Assembly (NCBI GenBank): GCA_964475415.1
Contig: CAYYWZ010000016.1
Coordinates: 1-60,118, forward strand
Direction: 5' to 3'
Length of the DNA: 60,118 nucleotides
From: CALCMJ01 sp964475415
GTDB lineage: Bacteria > Bacteroidota > Bacteroidia > Chitinophagales > Saprospiraceae
Every line of letters begins with the position of its first letter. Position 1 is the stretch's first letter. Under the pieces are notes generated by a model. It had not been told where the DNA came from, did no database searches, and saw only the letters and a program-made list of their open reading frames with translations. Of this stretch, positions 33,373 to 41,032 are shown in pieces. The position numbers and the translations under genes were made by a program.

Positions 33373-34308
33373 TTATTGCAGATAGAGATAAGCGCGTTCC
33401 ATATATTTCTTGAATCTACCTTTTTTGATAATTTTTTCAACGATAAGAATTGCAAGAATGGCACAAGACATACCCAATAAAATATCTATAAGATAGTGAT
33501 GCGAGGTGTAAATTGCTCCAAACCAAATCGATAACATACTAATGATAAATAGCCCTGTCAAAAATGGGTTTCTTCTTTTTGTGCTGTAGAATACTAGCAT
33601 CATAGGAAAAGCAGCATGCATTGAAGGTATAGCTCCAAAAACGTTAGAGCCCGCAGAATACATATTCTGATATATCGGAAGACCTACTAATTGGTCAAAC
33701 CTAAGTAAACCTCCAGCTTCTCCTGGAGCATGGATATCTATTACACCACCATATTTCAAATAGTACCAAGGGGGAGCGGCTGGAAAGATTATGTAAAGAA
33801 CAAAGCCTAGCAGGTTAGCAATCAGAAAACATGTCCAAAAATCAAAGGCTATATTCCTTTCTTTTTTAATAAATAGATAAAGAGCATAAGCGATAGGTAT
33901 AGGTACCCAGCTTATATAGAAAATACCTGATATTATATCAAGGAATATATGCGTATGTTCTGCAAAATATTCACAAAGTGTAAATCTAGCTCCCTCTAAA
34001 TTTATTCCAAATAGACTTTTTTCTAGTAGGTATAATTCTTCATTTCTTATTTTGAATATATTGTATTCGTGTAAAACTCTCAGCGAATCATACAGTGTCA
34101 AGTATATAAAAAATGGCGAAAAACATAAGGCTAGTTTTCTTGTGATATGAGAACTAAAGACTAGTATTGTTATAGCAACATAGAATACTATTTGACCAGG
34201 GTTCAGGCCAACAACTAAACTAAACCATAAGAAATAGACTATAGAGAAGGCTACATATAATAGGTAACCTATTTTTTTGTTAGCTAGAAGATTAGAAAGG
34301 GATGGCAT
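33373..34308 (-). CDS. PAP2/AUR1-like enzyme, candidate inositol phosphorylceramide synthase
   Basis: This integral membrane protein has about eight helices and the inositolphosphotransferase form of the PAP2 signature: FPAAPPWYYL (176-185), GAIPSMHAAFP with His231, and SHHYLIDILLG with His270/271 and Asp275. The His-His-Asp triad of the AUR1-type catalytic site is intact. AUR1 enzymes move phosphoinositol from phosphatidylinositol to ceramide. The gene follows a CDP-alcohol phosphatidyltransferase gene and precedes spt, fitting that role. A plain lipid phosphatase is the alternative. Length (311 residues) is usual. Confidence 0.82.
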   Translation of the reverse strand: MPSLSNLLANKKIGYLLYVAFSIVYFLWFSLVVGLNPGQIVFYVAITILVFSSHITRKLALCFSPFFIYLTLYDSLRVLHEYNIFKIRNEELYLLEKSLFGINLEGARFTLCEYFAEHTHIFLDIISGIFYISWVPIPIAYALYLFIKKERNIAFDFWTCFLIANLLGFVLYIIFPAAPPWYYLKYGGVIDIHAPGEAGGLLRFDQLVGLPIYQNMYSAGSNVFGAIPSMHAAFPMMLVFYSTKRRNPFLTGLFIISMLSIWFGAIYTSHHYLIDILLGMSCAILAILIVEKIIKKGRFKKYMERAYLYLQ

Positions 34309-34314
34309 GAAGGC

Positions 34315-34830
34315 TTAAAATGTTATTTTTTGGTATACAGGAAGATTTGTCTCTTTGCTAGACCCATATATTTCAACATATCGTACTTCAGGGAAGACCC
34401 CTACTTCGTCTGCATAGACATAGATATTAGATAAAAGCACTAACTCATTGTCCATTCTAGTAAAGACTTTAGGATAGTCGTCTGATACATCTAAGTAGAA
34501 CTTTATCTTATTGTAGCTAACAATATAAAATTCATACAAATAAGATGATATTTTCTCAGAAGTATACCCATAAGCTAATTGAGTCTGAATATAATTTAGC
34601 GATTTCTTGAACCCACCCTCAGAGTATTTGATCCAGTAAATTTTTATAGGAGAATTTTCATCTATCTGTCCTGCGCTATTTTTATTTAGCTCATAAATTA
34701 CCGTATTGGTATTAAGATTACGTTGAATGTAGAACAGTAATAAGTCATTATTGCAAGGTGTAGGGTAGTTCTCTGGGAGACCTTTAATTCCTTGGTAATC
34801 AATAATATTTTTAGTTAACTCTGTAAGCAT
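34315..34830 (-). CDS. DUF4833-like protein in the inositol-lipid locus
   Basis: This 171-residue soluble protein has no clear signal peptide. Its beta-rich pattern, LLLFYIQRNLNTNTVIYELN, PIKIYWIKYSEGG and IQTQLAYGYTSE, resembles the DUF4833 family of Bacteroidota (my recognition, not checked). Its function is unknown. It lies tightly between the CDP-alcohol phosphatidyltransferase (21 bases) and the AUR1-like enzyme (six bases), so it is probably part of the same pathway, perhaps a lipid-binding or assembly factor. Confidence 0.65.
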   Translation of the reverse strand: MLTELTKNIIDYQGIKGLPENYPTPCNNDLLLFYIQRNLNTNTVIYELNKNSAGQIDENSPIKIYWIKYSEGGFKKSLNYIQTQLAYGYTSEKISSYLYEFYIVSYNKIKFYLDVSDDYPKVFTRMDNELVLLSNIYVYADEVGVFPEVRYVEIYGSSKETNLPVYQKITF

Positions 34831-34850
34831 TCTTTATCTTATATCTAAAA

Positions 34851-35546
34851 TTACTGTTTATTCATTTCATTTTTAGCATAAAGCAATCTTTTTATTGCAG
34901 TTACATTTGCTCCTATAGCTAATAAGAAAAGTGGGAATGTAAAGAAGGTAATTGTCTCGATTATGATTATGCCATTCCAACTTATTTTGAACTCACCGCC
35001 TAAGTAATAGGAAGCTATTCCGCATAGCAATGCAGAAATTCCAACAATAAGAATTCTTTCTGGTCGCTGCATCATACCTACACTTGCTGTGACACCTAGA
35101 CCTTCAGCTCTAGCTCTTGTATAACTAACCATTATGGAGCCTATCATAGCAATAAAGGCAAACAAGGAACTAAGAAAATAATCATGAGTAATGAGGTAAT
35201 AGCATATGCCCAAGAACATCACAAGCTCGCTATACCTATCTAGTACCGAATCAAATAATGCTCCGTAATCATTCGCCATATTTCCGACTCTTGCTAGACG
35301 ACCATCTAGCATATCCATAAGGCCTGCAATTAGTATAAGCAAACCAGCCCAAAAAACATGCTTATGATCATTTCTTATGCCATATTCCGCACCGAAGATG
35401 AGTATAACAGTAACACCAATATTAAGAATCAACCCCATTAAGGTAACCATATTAGGCGTTACTCCTAATTTGATAAACAGTTTGATTAGGGGATCTACAA
35501 TTCCGTAAACTAAGTTTTGACCTGACTTTTTCCAAGCACTTGCCAT
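34851..35546 (-). CDS. CDP-alcohol phosphatidyltransferase, candidate phosphatidylinositol-phosphate synthase
   Basis: This membrane enzyme carries the full CDP-alcohol phosphotransferase motif D-x2-DG-x2-AR-x8-G-x3-D-x3-D (Asp78, Asp81, Gly95, Asp99, Asp103). It exchanges CMP of CDP-diacylglycerol for an alcohol; candidates are inositol 1-phosphate, glycerol phosphate or serine. The presence of myo-inositol-1-phosphate synthase, a PgpA-type phosphatase and an AUR1-like enzyme on the same strand favours inositol 1-phosphate. It is the first gene of the locus. About six helices are predicted in 231 residues. Confidence 0.87.
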   Translation of the reverse strand: MASAWKKSGQNLVYGIVDPLIKLFIKLGVTPNMVTLMGLILNIGVTVILIFGAEYGIRNDHKHVFWAGLLILIAGLMDMLDGRLARVGNMANDYGALFDSVLDRYSELVMFLGICYYLITHDYFLSSLFAFIAMIGSIMVSYTRARAEGLGVTASVGMMQRPERILIVGISALLCGIASYYLGGEFKISWNGIIIIETITFFTFPLFLLAIGANVTAIKRLLYAKNEMNKQ

Positions 35547-35685
35547 AAGCTGGTAAAATATTCTGCTGCAATATAAGATTTAATGACTATAATAGCATTC
35601 TTAAATTATATAATACCATTCTCTTTTAACGATAAGCTACGTTTGGTAAAACTTTTATAAATAGAAGATGTTAGAAGTTTAAATT

Positions 35686-36432
35686 ATGTCCAGTAAACTT
35701 TCTATCGTAAACTATATCAATACCTTGCCCTTTTTATGGGGCTTAGATAGAGCATCACATCCTTTTCTGATTCAAAAAAAAATACCTTCTCTTTGTGGTG
35801 AAGATTTTATTTCTGGAGCAGCTGATATTTGTTTAATACCTACTGGGTTTTTGCCTCATCTAACAAGGGATTATAGATATATAACTGGTCATGGTATAGC
35901 CTGTACAGGAGCTGTGAGAACAGTAAAACTCTTGTCAAACAAGCCTTTGGAAGCTATAGAACATATAGCTCTAGATGATCATTCTACTACTTCTAGTTCT
36001 TTGCTTAGAATTCTATGTAAATTCTACTGGAATATAGGCCCTGAATTTGTCAAAACTGAAATTATAGAGAATTCTATATATGACGCGGTTCTTATGATAG
36101 GAGATAAGGTCTTTGCTAACGAGGAACATTACAAGTATCATTACGACTTAGGAGAGGTTTGGAAAACCTGGACAAACAAGCCTTTTGTTTTTGCCATATG
36201 GATAGGAAGTGATAATGTGGAAAATAAAAATATAGAACAGCTTACTAAGATATTCTCTAAATCAATAAGATCGCTTTCCGATATTATAGATGCTTATCAG
36301 CCTGATTTTCCAGCTATAGACCTCAATAAGTATCTAAGTGGAAACATCGAGTATAGATTAAGCCAAAATCATATGGAAGGTCTAGAGAAGTACTTAGATT
36401 ATATCAATCAATTAGAGTTGGAATTAGTGTAA
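35686..36432 (+). CDS. mqnA: Chorismate dehydratase MqnA
   Basis: This enzyme dehydrates chorismate to 3-enolpyruvylbenzoate, the first step of futalosine-dependent menaquinone synthesis. It has the periplasmic-binding-protein-like MqnA fold: SIVNYINTLPFLWGL at the N terminus, SGAADICLIPTGFL, ALDDHSTTSSSLLRIL and KPFVFAIWIG. Length (248 residues) is typical. It is divergent from the inositol-lipid locus, and mqnE lies at the other end of that locus. Confidence 0.93.
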   Translation: MSSKLSIVNYINTLPFLWGLDRASHPFLIQKKIPSLCGEDFISGAADICLIPTGFLPHLTRDYRYITGHGIACTGAVRTVKLLSNKPLEAIEHIALDDHSTTSSSLLRILCKFYWNIGPEFVKTEIIENSIYDAVLMIGDKVFANEEHYKYHYDLGEVWKTWTNKPFVFAIWIGSDNVENKNIEQLTKIFSKSIRSLSDIIDAYQPDFPAIDLNKYLSGNIEYRLSQNHMEGLEKYLDYINQLELELV

Positions 36433-36439
36433 GAAAGAA

Positions 36440-36850
36440 TTAATTCTGATGTTTTTTTATTATCTCCACAAGAGCATTAGGGGGAACATCCTTATCTCTG
36501 TAAGATTTAATTGTATCGACCATATCTGTCACCATACTTGTGTTGAATCCAAGTTTAAACCCTACAAGGTGTACATATTTAATTTCCTTTTCAGTGATTT
36601 TATCGTCTGCTTTCATCAAGAAAAGTAGATAGTAAAGGACAGTCATTCTATCTTGTTCTGATTTCGGATATTCAGGAGATAGGTCTACAGTTAGATTCTT
36701 AATTTCTTCTATAGTTATGTTTCCTGCGCCTATTTTTTGTGCAACGGAGGTCAGGAAAGAAACCTCCTTATGCTCTATGACTTTATCGGAAACAGTAAGG
36801 TCATATAATACTTTAAGTAATTCTAATGGTTTCATTTTGTAAATTAACAA
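36440..36850 (-). CDS. TerB-like domain protein
   Basis: This 136-residue soluble, all-helical protein has the TerB pattern of paired helices with acidic turns: SDKVIEHKEVSFLTSVAQKI and ADDKITEKEIKYVHLVGFKL. TerB domains were first seen in tellurite-resistance proteins but are widespread and of unclear function, perhaps metal-linked. The gene is convergent with mqnA (seven bases apart) and divergent from fabH. Met1 and Met6 are both possible starts. Confidence 0.72.
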   Translation of the reverse strand: MLIYKMKPLELLKVLYDLTVSDKVIEHKEVSFLTSVAQKIGAGNITIEEIKNLTVDLSPEYPKSEQDRMTVLYYLLFLMKADDKITEKEIKYVHLVGFKLGFNTSMVTDMVDTIKSYRDKDVPPNALVEIIKKHQN

Positions 36851-36897
36851 AAAAGCAGCTTATTTTTTTTTTATATTGGTACTAATAATTGAAGATT

Positions 36898-37956
36898 ATG
36901 AAAAATACCAAGATAGCTGGCATAGGATATTATGTGCCAGAAATTGTATGTAAAAATGATGACCTTACCAATTTTATGGATACTTCTGATGAATGGATTC
37001 AAGAAAGAACAGGTATAAAAGAGAGGAGATATGGTAAAAAACACGAAGAGACTACTACTACGATGGGTTGTAAGGCTGCAGAGATAGCTATAGAACGTGC
37101 GGGGATAGACAAAACGGATATTGACTTTATCATTTTCGCTACGCTCAGCGCAGATTATTTTTTCCCTGGATGTGGTGTATTAGTGCAGCGAGAATTAGGT
37201 ATTACATCTACAGAAATAGGTGCCTTGGATATAAGAAATCAATGCTCGGGATTTATATACGGTCTGTCGGTAGCGGACCAGTTTATCAAAACTGGAATGT
37301 ACAAAAATATATTACTTATTGGTGCCGAGATGCATTCTATGGGATTGGACTTTTCCACGGAAGGAAGAGGTGTTACGGTTATCTTTGGTGATGGGGCAGG
37401 AGCTGTAGTATTACAACCTACAGAGGAAGAAGAAAAAGGAGTATTAACCACGCATCTACATTCTGATGGAACACATGCAGAACATCTGGCTATGATTAAC
37501 CCTGGATCTCATGGAGGCTATCATCTGGGCAAAGAAAAATTTGGTTTTCCAGATGTAGAAAAGCCTGGTGGAATCTTTGTGACTCAGAAAATGATGGATG
37601 ATAATTTGTTTGCACCTAATATGACGGGTCAGTTAGTATTCAAGACGGCAATTAAGAAATTCCCTGAAGTGATCAAGGAGGCACTTGATGCTACTCAATT
37701 AGAAACTAAGGATATAGATATGTTTATACCACATCAGGCTAATCTTAGAATCAGTCAGTTTGTGCAAAAGACGTTAGGCCTACGGGATGATCAGGTATAT
37801 AATAATATACAGAAATACGGGAATACAACTGCTGCATCTATACCTATAGCATTATGTGAAGCCTGGGAAGAGGGTAAGATAAAAGATGGAGACCTAGTAT
37901 GTCTAGCAGCCTTCGGTAGCGGATTTACATGGGGTAGTACCTTGATCAGGTGGTAA
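36898..37956 (+). CDS. fabH: 3-oxoacyl-ACP synthase III family protein
   Basis: This thiolase-fold condensing enzyme starts fatty-acid chains by joining an acyl-CoA with malonyl-ACP. The Cys-His-Asn triad is visible: Cys116 in RNQCSGF, His in FIPHQANLRI, and Asn in YGNTTAASIP. TSDEWIQERTGI is the typical FabH segment. I use ATG 36898; a TTG three codons upstream (36889) would extend the frame but lacks support. Bacteroidota carry several FabH paralogues, so a specialised starter preference (for example branched chains) is possible. bshB1 follows 19 bases later. Confidence 0.92.
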   Translation: MKNTKIAGIGYYVPEIVCKNDDLTNFMDTSDEWIQERTGIKERRYGKKHEETTTTMGCKAAEIAIERAGIDKTDIDFIIFATLSADYFFPGCGVLVQRELGITSTEIGALDIRNQCSGFIYGLSVADQFIKTGMYKNILLIGAEMHSMGLDFSTEGRGVTVIFGDGAGAVVLQPTEEEEKGVLTTHLHSDGTHAEHLAMINPGSHGGYHLGKEKFGFPDVEKPGGIFVTQKMMDDNLFAPNMTGQLVFKTAIKKFPEVIKEALDATQLETKDIDMFIPHQANLRISQFVQKTLGLRDDQVYNNIQKYGNTTAASIPIALCEAWEEGKIKDGDLVCLAAFGSGFTWGSTLIRW

Positions 37957-37975
37957 CGCTATAAAAAAATAAATA

Positions 37976-38692
37976 ATGAAATTAGATATACTAGCTATAG
38001 GTGTGCATCCCGATGATATAGAACTGGCATGTGCAGGGACCTTGCTTGGTCAGATTGCACAAGGAAATAAGGTTGGACTATTAGATCTAACTAGAGGAGA
38101 ACTCGGCACTCGAGGAACACCTGAACTAAGATTAGATGAAGCAGAAAAATCTCGTCAATTGATGGGCGCAGAGGTCAGAGATAATGTGGGAATAGCGGAT
38201 GGATTTTTTCAGTATAATGAAGAAACTGTAAAAAAAATAATCCCCTACATAAGAAAGTATAGGCCAGAAATAGTATTATGTAATGCTATTAATGATAGAC
38301 ATCCTGACCATGGTAGAGCAGCTAAGTTAGTTGCGGATGCTTGTTATTATTCTGGTTTAAAAATGATCGCTACTAATATGGATGGAGCTGTACAAAAAGA
38401 ATGGCGTCCTAAGCAGGTGTATCATTACATCCAAGATTATCATATAGAACCAGATTTCGTGGTAGATATCTCCGAACATTTTGTTAAAAAAATAGAGCTA
38501 GTCATGGCTTTTTCTTCTCAGTTCTATAACCCTAATTCCACAGAAAAAAACACGCCGATTTCATCTAAAGCTTTTATAGATTTTCTAGAAGCAAGAGCTG
38601 CTTCTTATGGAAGGCCTATAGGTGCAAAGTATGGAGAAGGGTATACTGTCAATAGGTATCTAGGTGTTAAAAACCTATTTGACCTTAAGTAA
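37976..38692 (+). CDS. bshB1: Bacillithiol biosynthesis deacetylase BshB1
   Basis: This zinc-dependent PIG-L/LmbE-family enzyme removes the acetyl group from GlcNAc-malate in bacillithiol synthesis. It has the zinc/catalytic motif GVHPDDIEL (His11, Asp13, Asp14), TRGELGTRGT, NDRHPDHGRAA with the third metal His, and the BshB1-type tail YGRPIGAKYGEGY. Length (238 residues) is typical. It probably forms a two-gene unit with fabH. bshA and bshC are not in the window. Confidence 0.93.
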   Translation: MKLDILAIGVHPDDIELACAGTLLGQIAQGNKVGLLDLTRGELGTRGTPELRLDEAEKSRQLMGAEVRDNVGIADGFFQYNEETVKKIIPYIRKYRPEIVLCNAINDRHPDHGRAAKLVADACYYSGLKMIATNMDGAVQKEWRPKQVYHYIQDYHIEPDFVVDISEHFVKKIELVMAFSSQFYNPNSTEKNTPISSKAFIDFLEARAASYGRPIGAKYGEGYTVNRYLGVKNLFDLK

Positions 38693-38751
38693 AAAATAGC
38701 TAAAATTTAAACTTAAATTATGTAGTGGTGTAGCACTAGCGATAGTAATGG

Positions 38752-38892
38752 TACTGCAAGTGTATATAGTCTAATGATCTAAGGAGACACGATGGCCTGC
38801 ATGACGTACGTAGTACTCTGGCAGGCGGAGCTGACCGTGTAGGGAAGACAAGAGTCGACTATAGATCACAGACTAGATATACTTAAGCAGTA
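38752..38892. ncRNA. Candidate structured RNA: long imperfect hairpin, 6S-like architecture
   Basis: A non-coding stretch, richer in GC than its surroundings, folds into one long rod. TACTGC (38752-38757) pairs with GCAGTA (38887-38892). A 14-base arm at 38759-38772 pairs with 38870-38883, with one G-U and one A-G mismatch. TGATCTA (38775-38781) pairs with TAGATCA (38862-38868), ACACG (38787-38791) with CGTGT (38836-38840), and CCTGC (38796-38800) with GCAGG (38821-38825). All pairs nest. A rod of about 140-190 nt with internal loops resembles 6S-type RNAs (a 6S-Flavo family is known in Bacteroidota), but I could not match that consensus. The transcribed strand is undetermined. Confidence 0.55.
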
Positions 38893-38927
38893 GGAATAGA
38901 TAGCGCGATCCGTAGGAAGTGCCATAG

Positions 38928-38958
38928 AAAAAAGACCCATACAGAAACTTTGTATAGG
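38928..38958 (-). terminator. Intrinsic terminator of the 38988 lipoprotein gene
   Basis: CCCATACA (38936-38943) pairs with TGTATAGG (38951-38958) with one mismatch. The A run 38928-38933 gives a six-T tract on the minus strand directly after the stem. It lies about 30 bases beyond the stop at 38988. Confidence 0.75.
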
Positions 38959-38987
38959 CCTTATTGTATCTTTATAGTAATATTCAG

Positions 38988-39560
38988 CTATTGTCTTTCT
39001 GCAGTAAAAATGCAGCTATCTTGTTGGTCATCGATATCTAGACCAAGTGCCACCTCCTTAAGACTGAAATTGAGAGGACCTGAGATCATAGATCCATCCT
39101 CGGAAAGAACTAACTGCCCAGTAATCGTAATGTCAAACCTCTCACCCTCATGGGCTGGAAGTACATCTATACCCGTGAGCTCGATATTTGTTATAGTATT
39201 AGAAACATCTACTGTATTCTTATCTGTAATCATGCCTTCTAGTGGAATAGGAATCGGCAACGAAGGTACGCTTACTCCCATACCCACAGTACTAGGTTGC
39301 TCAAATTCAATAATCGTTAGTGTGGTCTCATCTAGAAGTAGGGCAGCAAGAAATCCTTCACAATTGAAGGTGCCTATATACACACCTGTTATTCTATCGA
39401 AATATGTACAACTACCATCACTTTCTGTAGCTGTCGAACTGAAATTATCAGCTTCCATATCAGTACATCCTGGAACTGCTTCCGGCTCATCTTCTCCACA
39501 GCCGATAGCTAGGAATCCACATATGAGTAAGAGAAAGCTATATTTTAATAAGTTTTTCAT
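38988..39560 (-). CDS. Lipoprotein with GCTD...DGSC motif
   Basis: The lipobox signal MKNLLKYSFLLLICGFLAIGC gives acylation at Cys21. A short motif, PGCTDMEADNFSSTATESDGSC, matches the Cys-Asp repeat seen in many Bacteroidota surface proteins, thought to bind calcium and to be disulfide-closed. The remaining 130 residues are beta-rich with no family I recognise. It is the last gene of a minus-strand run with 39580 and rlmL, and has a terminator 30 bases downstream. Confidence 0.78.
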   Translation of the reverse strand: MKNLLKYSFLLLICGFLAIGCGEDEPEAVPGCTDMEADNFSSTATESDGSCTYFDRITGVYIGTFNCEGFLAALLLDETTLTIIEFEQPSTVGMGVSVPSLPIPIPLEGMITDKNTVDVSNTITNIELTGIDVLPAHEGERFDITITGQLVLSEDGSMISGPLNFSLKEVALGLDIDDQQDSCIFTAERQ

Positions 39561-39579
39561 ATTTTATGTTTTGTTATTC

Positions 39580-39903
39580 TTAATTTTTTCGTTCGTACTT
39601 GTTTACATAATCTAATGTTCCTAATCTGAATCTTATGGGGATTATAGATTGCTGTTCTTGCTTAAGTTCTAATTTACAGAAAAATCCAAAATCATTAATA
39701 GGCTTGTAAAAACCATCGATGGATTTGTTGATACCAGAATCATAAAGCGGGTGGAATCTAATTTCTTCGAGACTAAAGACCTTATCTTGATTTGGAGTAG
39801 TTGTCAAATCAAAAGAAGTAATTTCTTGCGCCTGCATAGAAAAGCCGCAACTTAAGAGAAATATTATCAGAAAGTATTTACTTGTTTTTTCTGCTCCCAC
39901 CAT
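39580..39903 (-). CDS. Small secreted protein of unknown function
   Basis: A signal peptide (SKYFLIIFLLSCGFSMQAQ, cleavage expected near QAQ-EIT) precedes about 85 residues with no recognised domain. The open frame extends up to 39942, but a start at Met14 (39903) sits directly before the signal peptide and is preferred. Even so, the gene overlaps the 3' end of the methyltransferase gene by 26 bases. Downstream lies the 38988 lipoprotein gene, with which it may act at the envelope. Confidence 0.6.
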   Translation of the reverse strand: MVGAEKTSKYFLIIFLLSCGFSMQAQEITSFDLTTTPNQDKVFSLEEIRFHPLYDSGINKSIDGFYKPINDFGFFCKLELKQEQQSIIPIRFRLGTLDYVNKYERKN

Positions 39904-41011
39904 ATAACTCGTATTTATGAAATTTACTAGGTAATGGTCCATTGTATAAAGATATCTTTTTACTTGGTCTTAATCCAACGTTTTTAATAGCTTGTAAGTT
40001 GCCACTAAATATCCAAGCTTCGCAATTTTGCCAATTTGTCTTCAAAGTGTCGCCTATATCACTGTAAAACTCATCTATATCTCTGGATTTGAGTCTGAGA
40101 TCATAAGGAGGATTCATGATAAGGTGGGTGTTTTCTTCCCCTTCTAGATGGAAGAAGTTCTTCTTACTGAAATTTATTTTATCAAAAACAGGGCTGCCAT
40201 TTATATTTTGCTGGCAGTTTTCTAAGGCTTCTTCAGATAGGTCAAAACCAGATATATCTATGTTTTTATAATCTATAAGGTTTTTATACTTTGTTTTTAT
40301 ATCTCTAAATAGACTATCATCGTAGTCCTTCCATTTCTGAAAACCAAAATTCGATTTCCTAAACTGAGGAGCTGTGTTACTGGCAATTAGAAATGCCTCC
40401 ATAGCTATTGTTCCAGAACCACACATGGGGTCGACTAATTTTTTCTTCTTATCCCAACCAGAAAGCAAGACCAAGCCTGCAGCTAGAACTTCGCTTAGCG
40501 GTGCCTCTCCATTAGCTAATTTGTAGCCTCTTTTGTGCAGAGAAATATTAGAACTATCTAGGGATATAGTAGCCTGAGAATTATAGATATGGACATTGAC
40601 TCTGAAGCCCGGATTCTTGATATCTACATCAGGTCTTTTGCCAGTTTTTTTTCTAAAAAAATCTACTACAGCATCCTTAGTCTTAAGAGCTACATACTTA
40701 GAATGTGTAAAAATTTGTGAATGTAAGGAAGCATCGACGGCTAGGGTAGTACGTTCGTTAGAGTACTGAAACCAATCATGTTTATACAGTTTGTTATAAT
40801 ATTCCTCTTGTGTTCTGAAATCAAATGTAAATACGGGAAGAAGAATTCGCAATGCTGTTCTAAGTGCATAATTACTTTCGTACATAATGCTTTTATCACC
40901 AGAATATCGTACGGCTCTGTTCAGTATTTCTATATCTTTTCCGCCTATCTCAGCAATTTCTTTCGCTAAGATTTCTTCTAATCCCGCTAGGGTTTTTGCT
41001 ACTATTTTCAT
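39878..41011 (-). CDS. rlmL: THUMP-domain 23S rRNA methyltransferase (RlmL/N2-guanine type)
   Basis: This SAM-dependent RNA base methyltransferase has an N-terminal ferredoxin-like and THUMP region (about 1-160: VAKTLAGLEEILAKEI, then FTHSKYVALKTKDAVVDFFR), followed by the Rossmann methylase: DPMCGSGTIAMEAFLIA (SAM site) and MNPPYDLRL (NPPY motif of amino-methylating enzymes). The closest family is RlmL without the RlmK half, methylating guanine in 23S rRNA; the exact site is inferred from the family. Length is 377 residues. Confidence 0.88.
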   Translation of the reverse strand: MKIVAKTLAGLEEILAKEIAEIGGKDIEILNRAVRYSGDKSIMYESNYALRTALRILLPVFTFDFRTQEEYYNKLYKHDWFQYSNERTTLAVDASLHSQIFTHSKYVALKTKDAVVDFFRKKTGKRPDVDIKNPGFRVNVHIYNSQATISLDSSNISLHKRGYKLANGEAPLSEVLAAGLVLLSGWDKKKKLVDPMCGSGTIAMEAFLIASNTAPQFRKSNFGFQKWKDYDDSLFRDIKTKYKNLIDYKNIDISGFDLSEEALENCQQNINGSPVFDKINFSKKNFFHLEGEENTHLIMNPPYDLRLKSRDIDEFYSDIGDTLKTNWQNCEAWIFSGNLQAIKNVGLRPSKKISLYNGPLPSKFHKYELYGGSRKNK

Positions 41012-41032
41012 ATCAAAATTTTATCAGAAAAA

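Noticed and set aside
38950..39615. 221-codon open frame antisense to the 38988 lipoprotein gene
   Set aside because: The minus-strand gene has a lipobox, a GCTD...DGSC motif and a terminator; the antisense frame starts within that terminator and has no homology I recognise.
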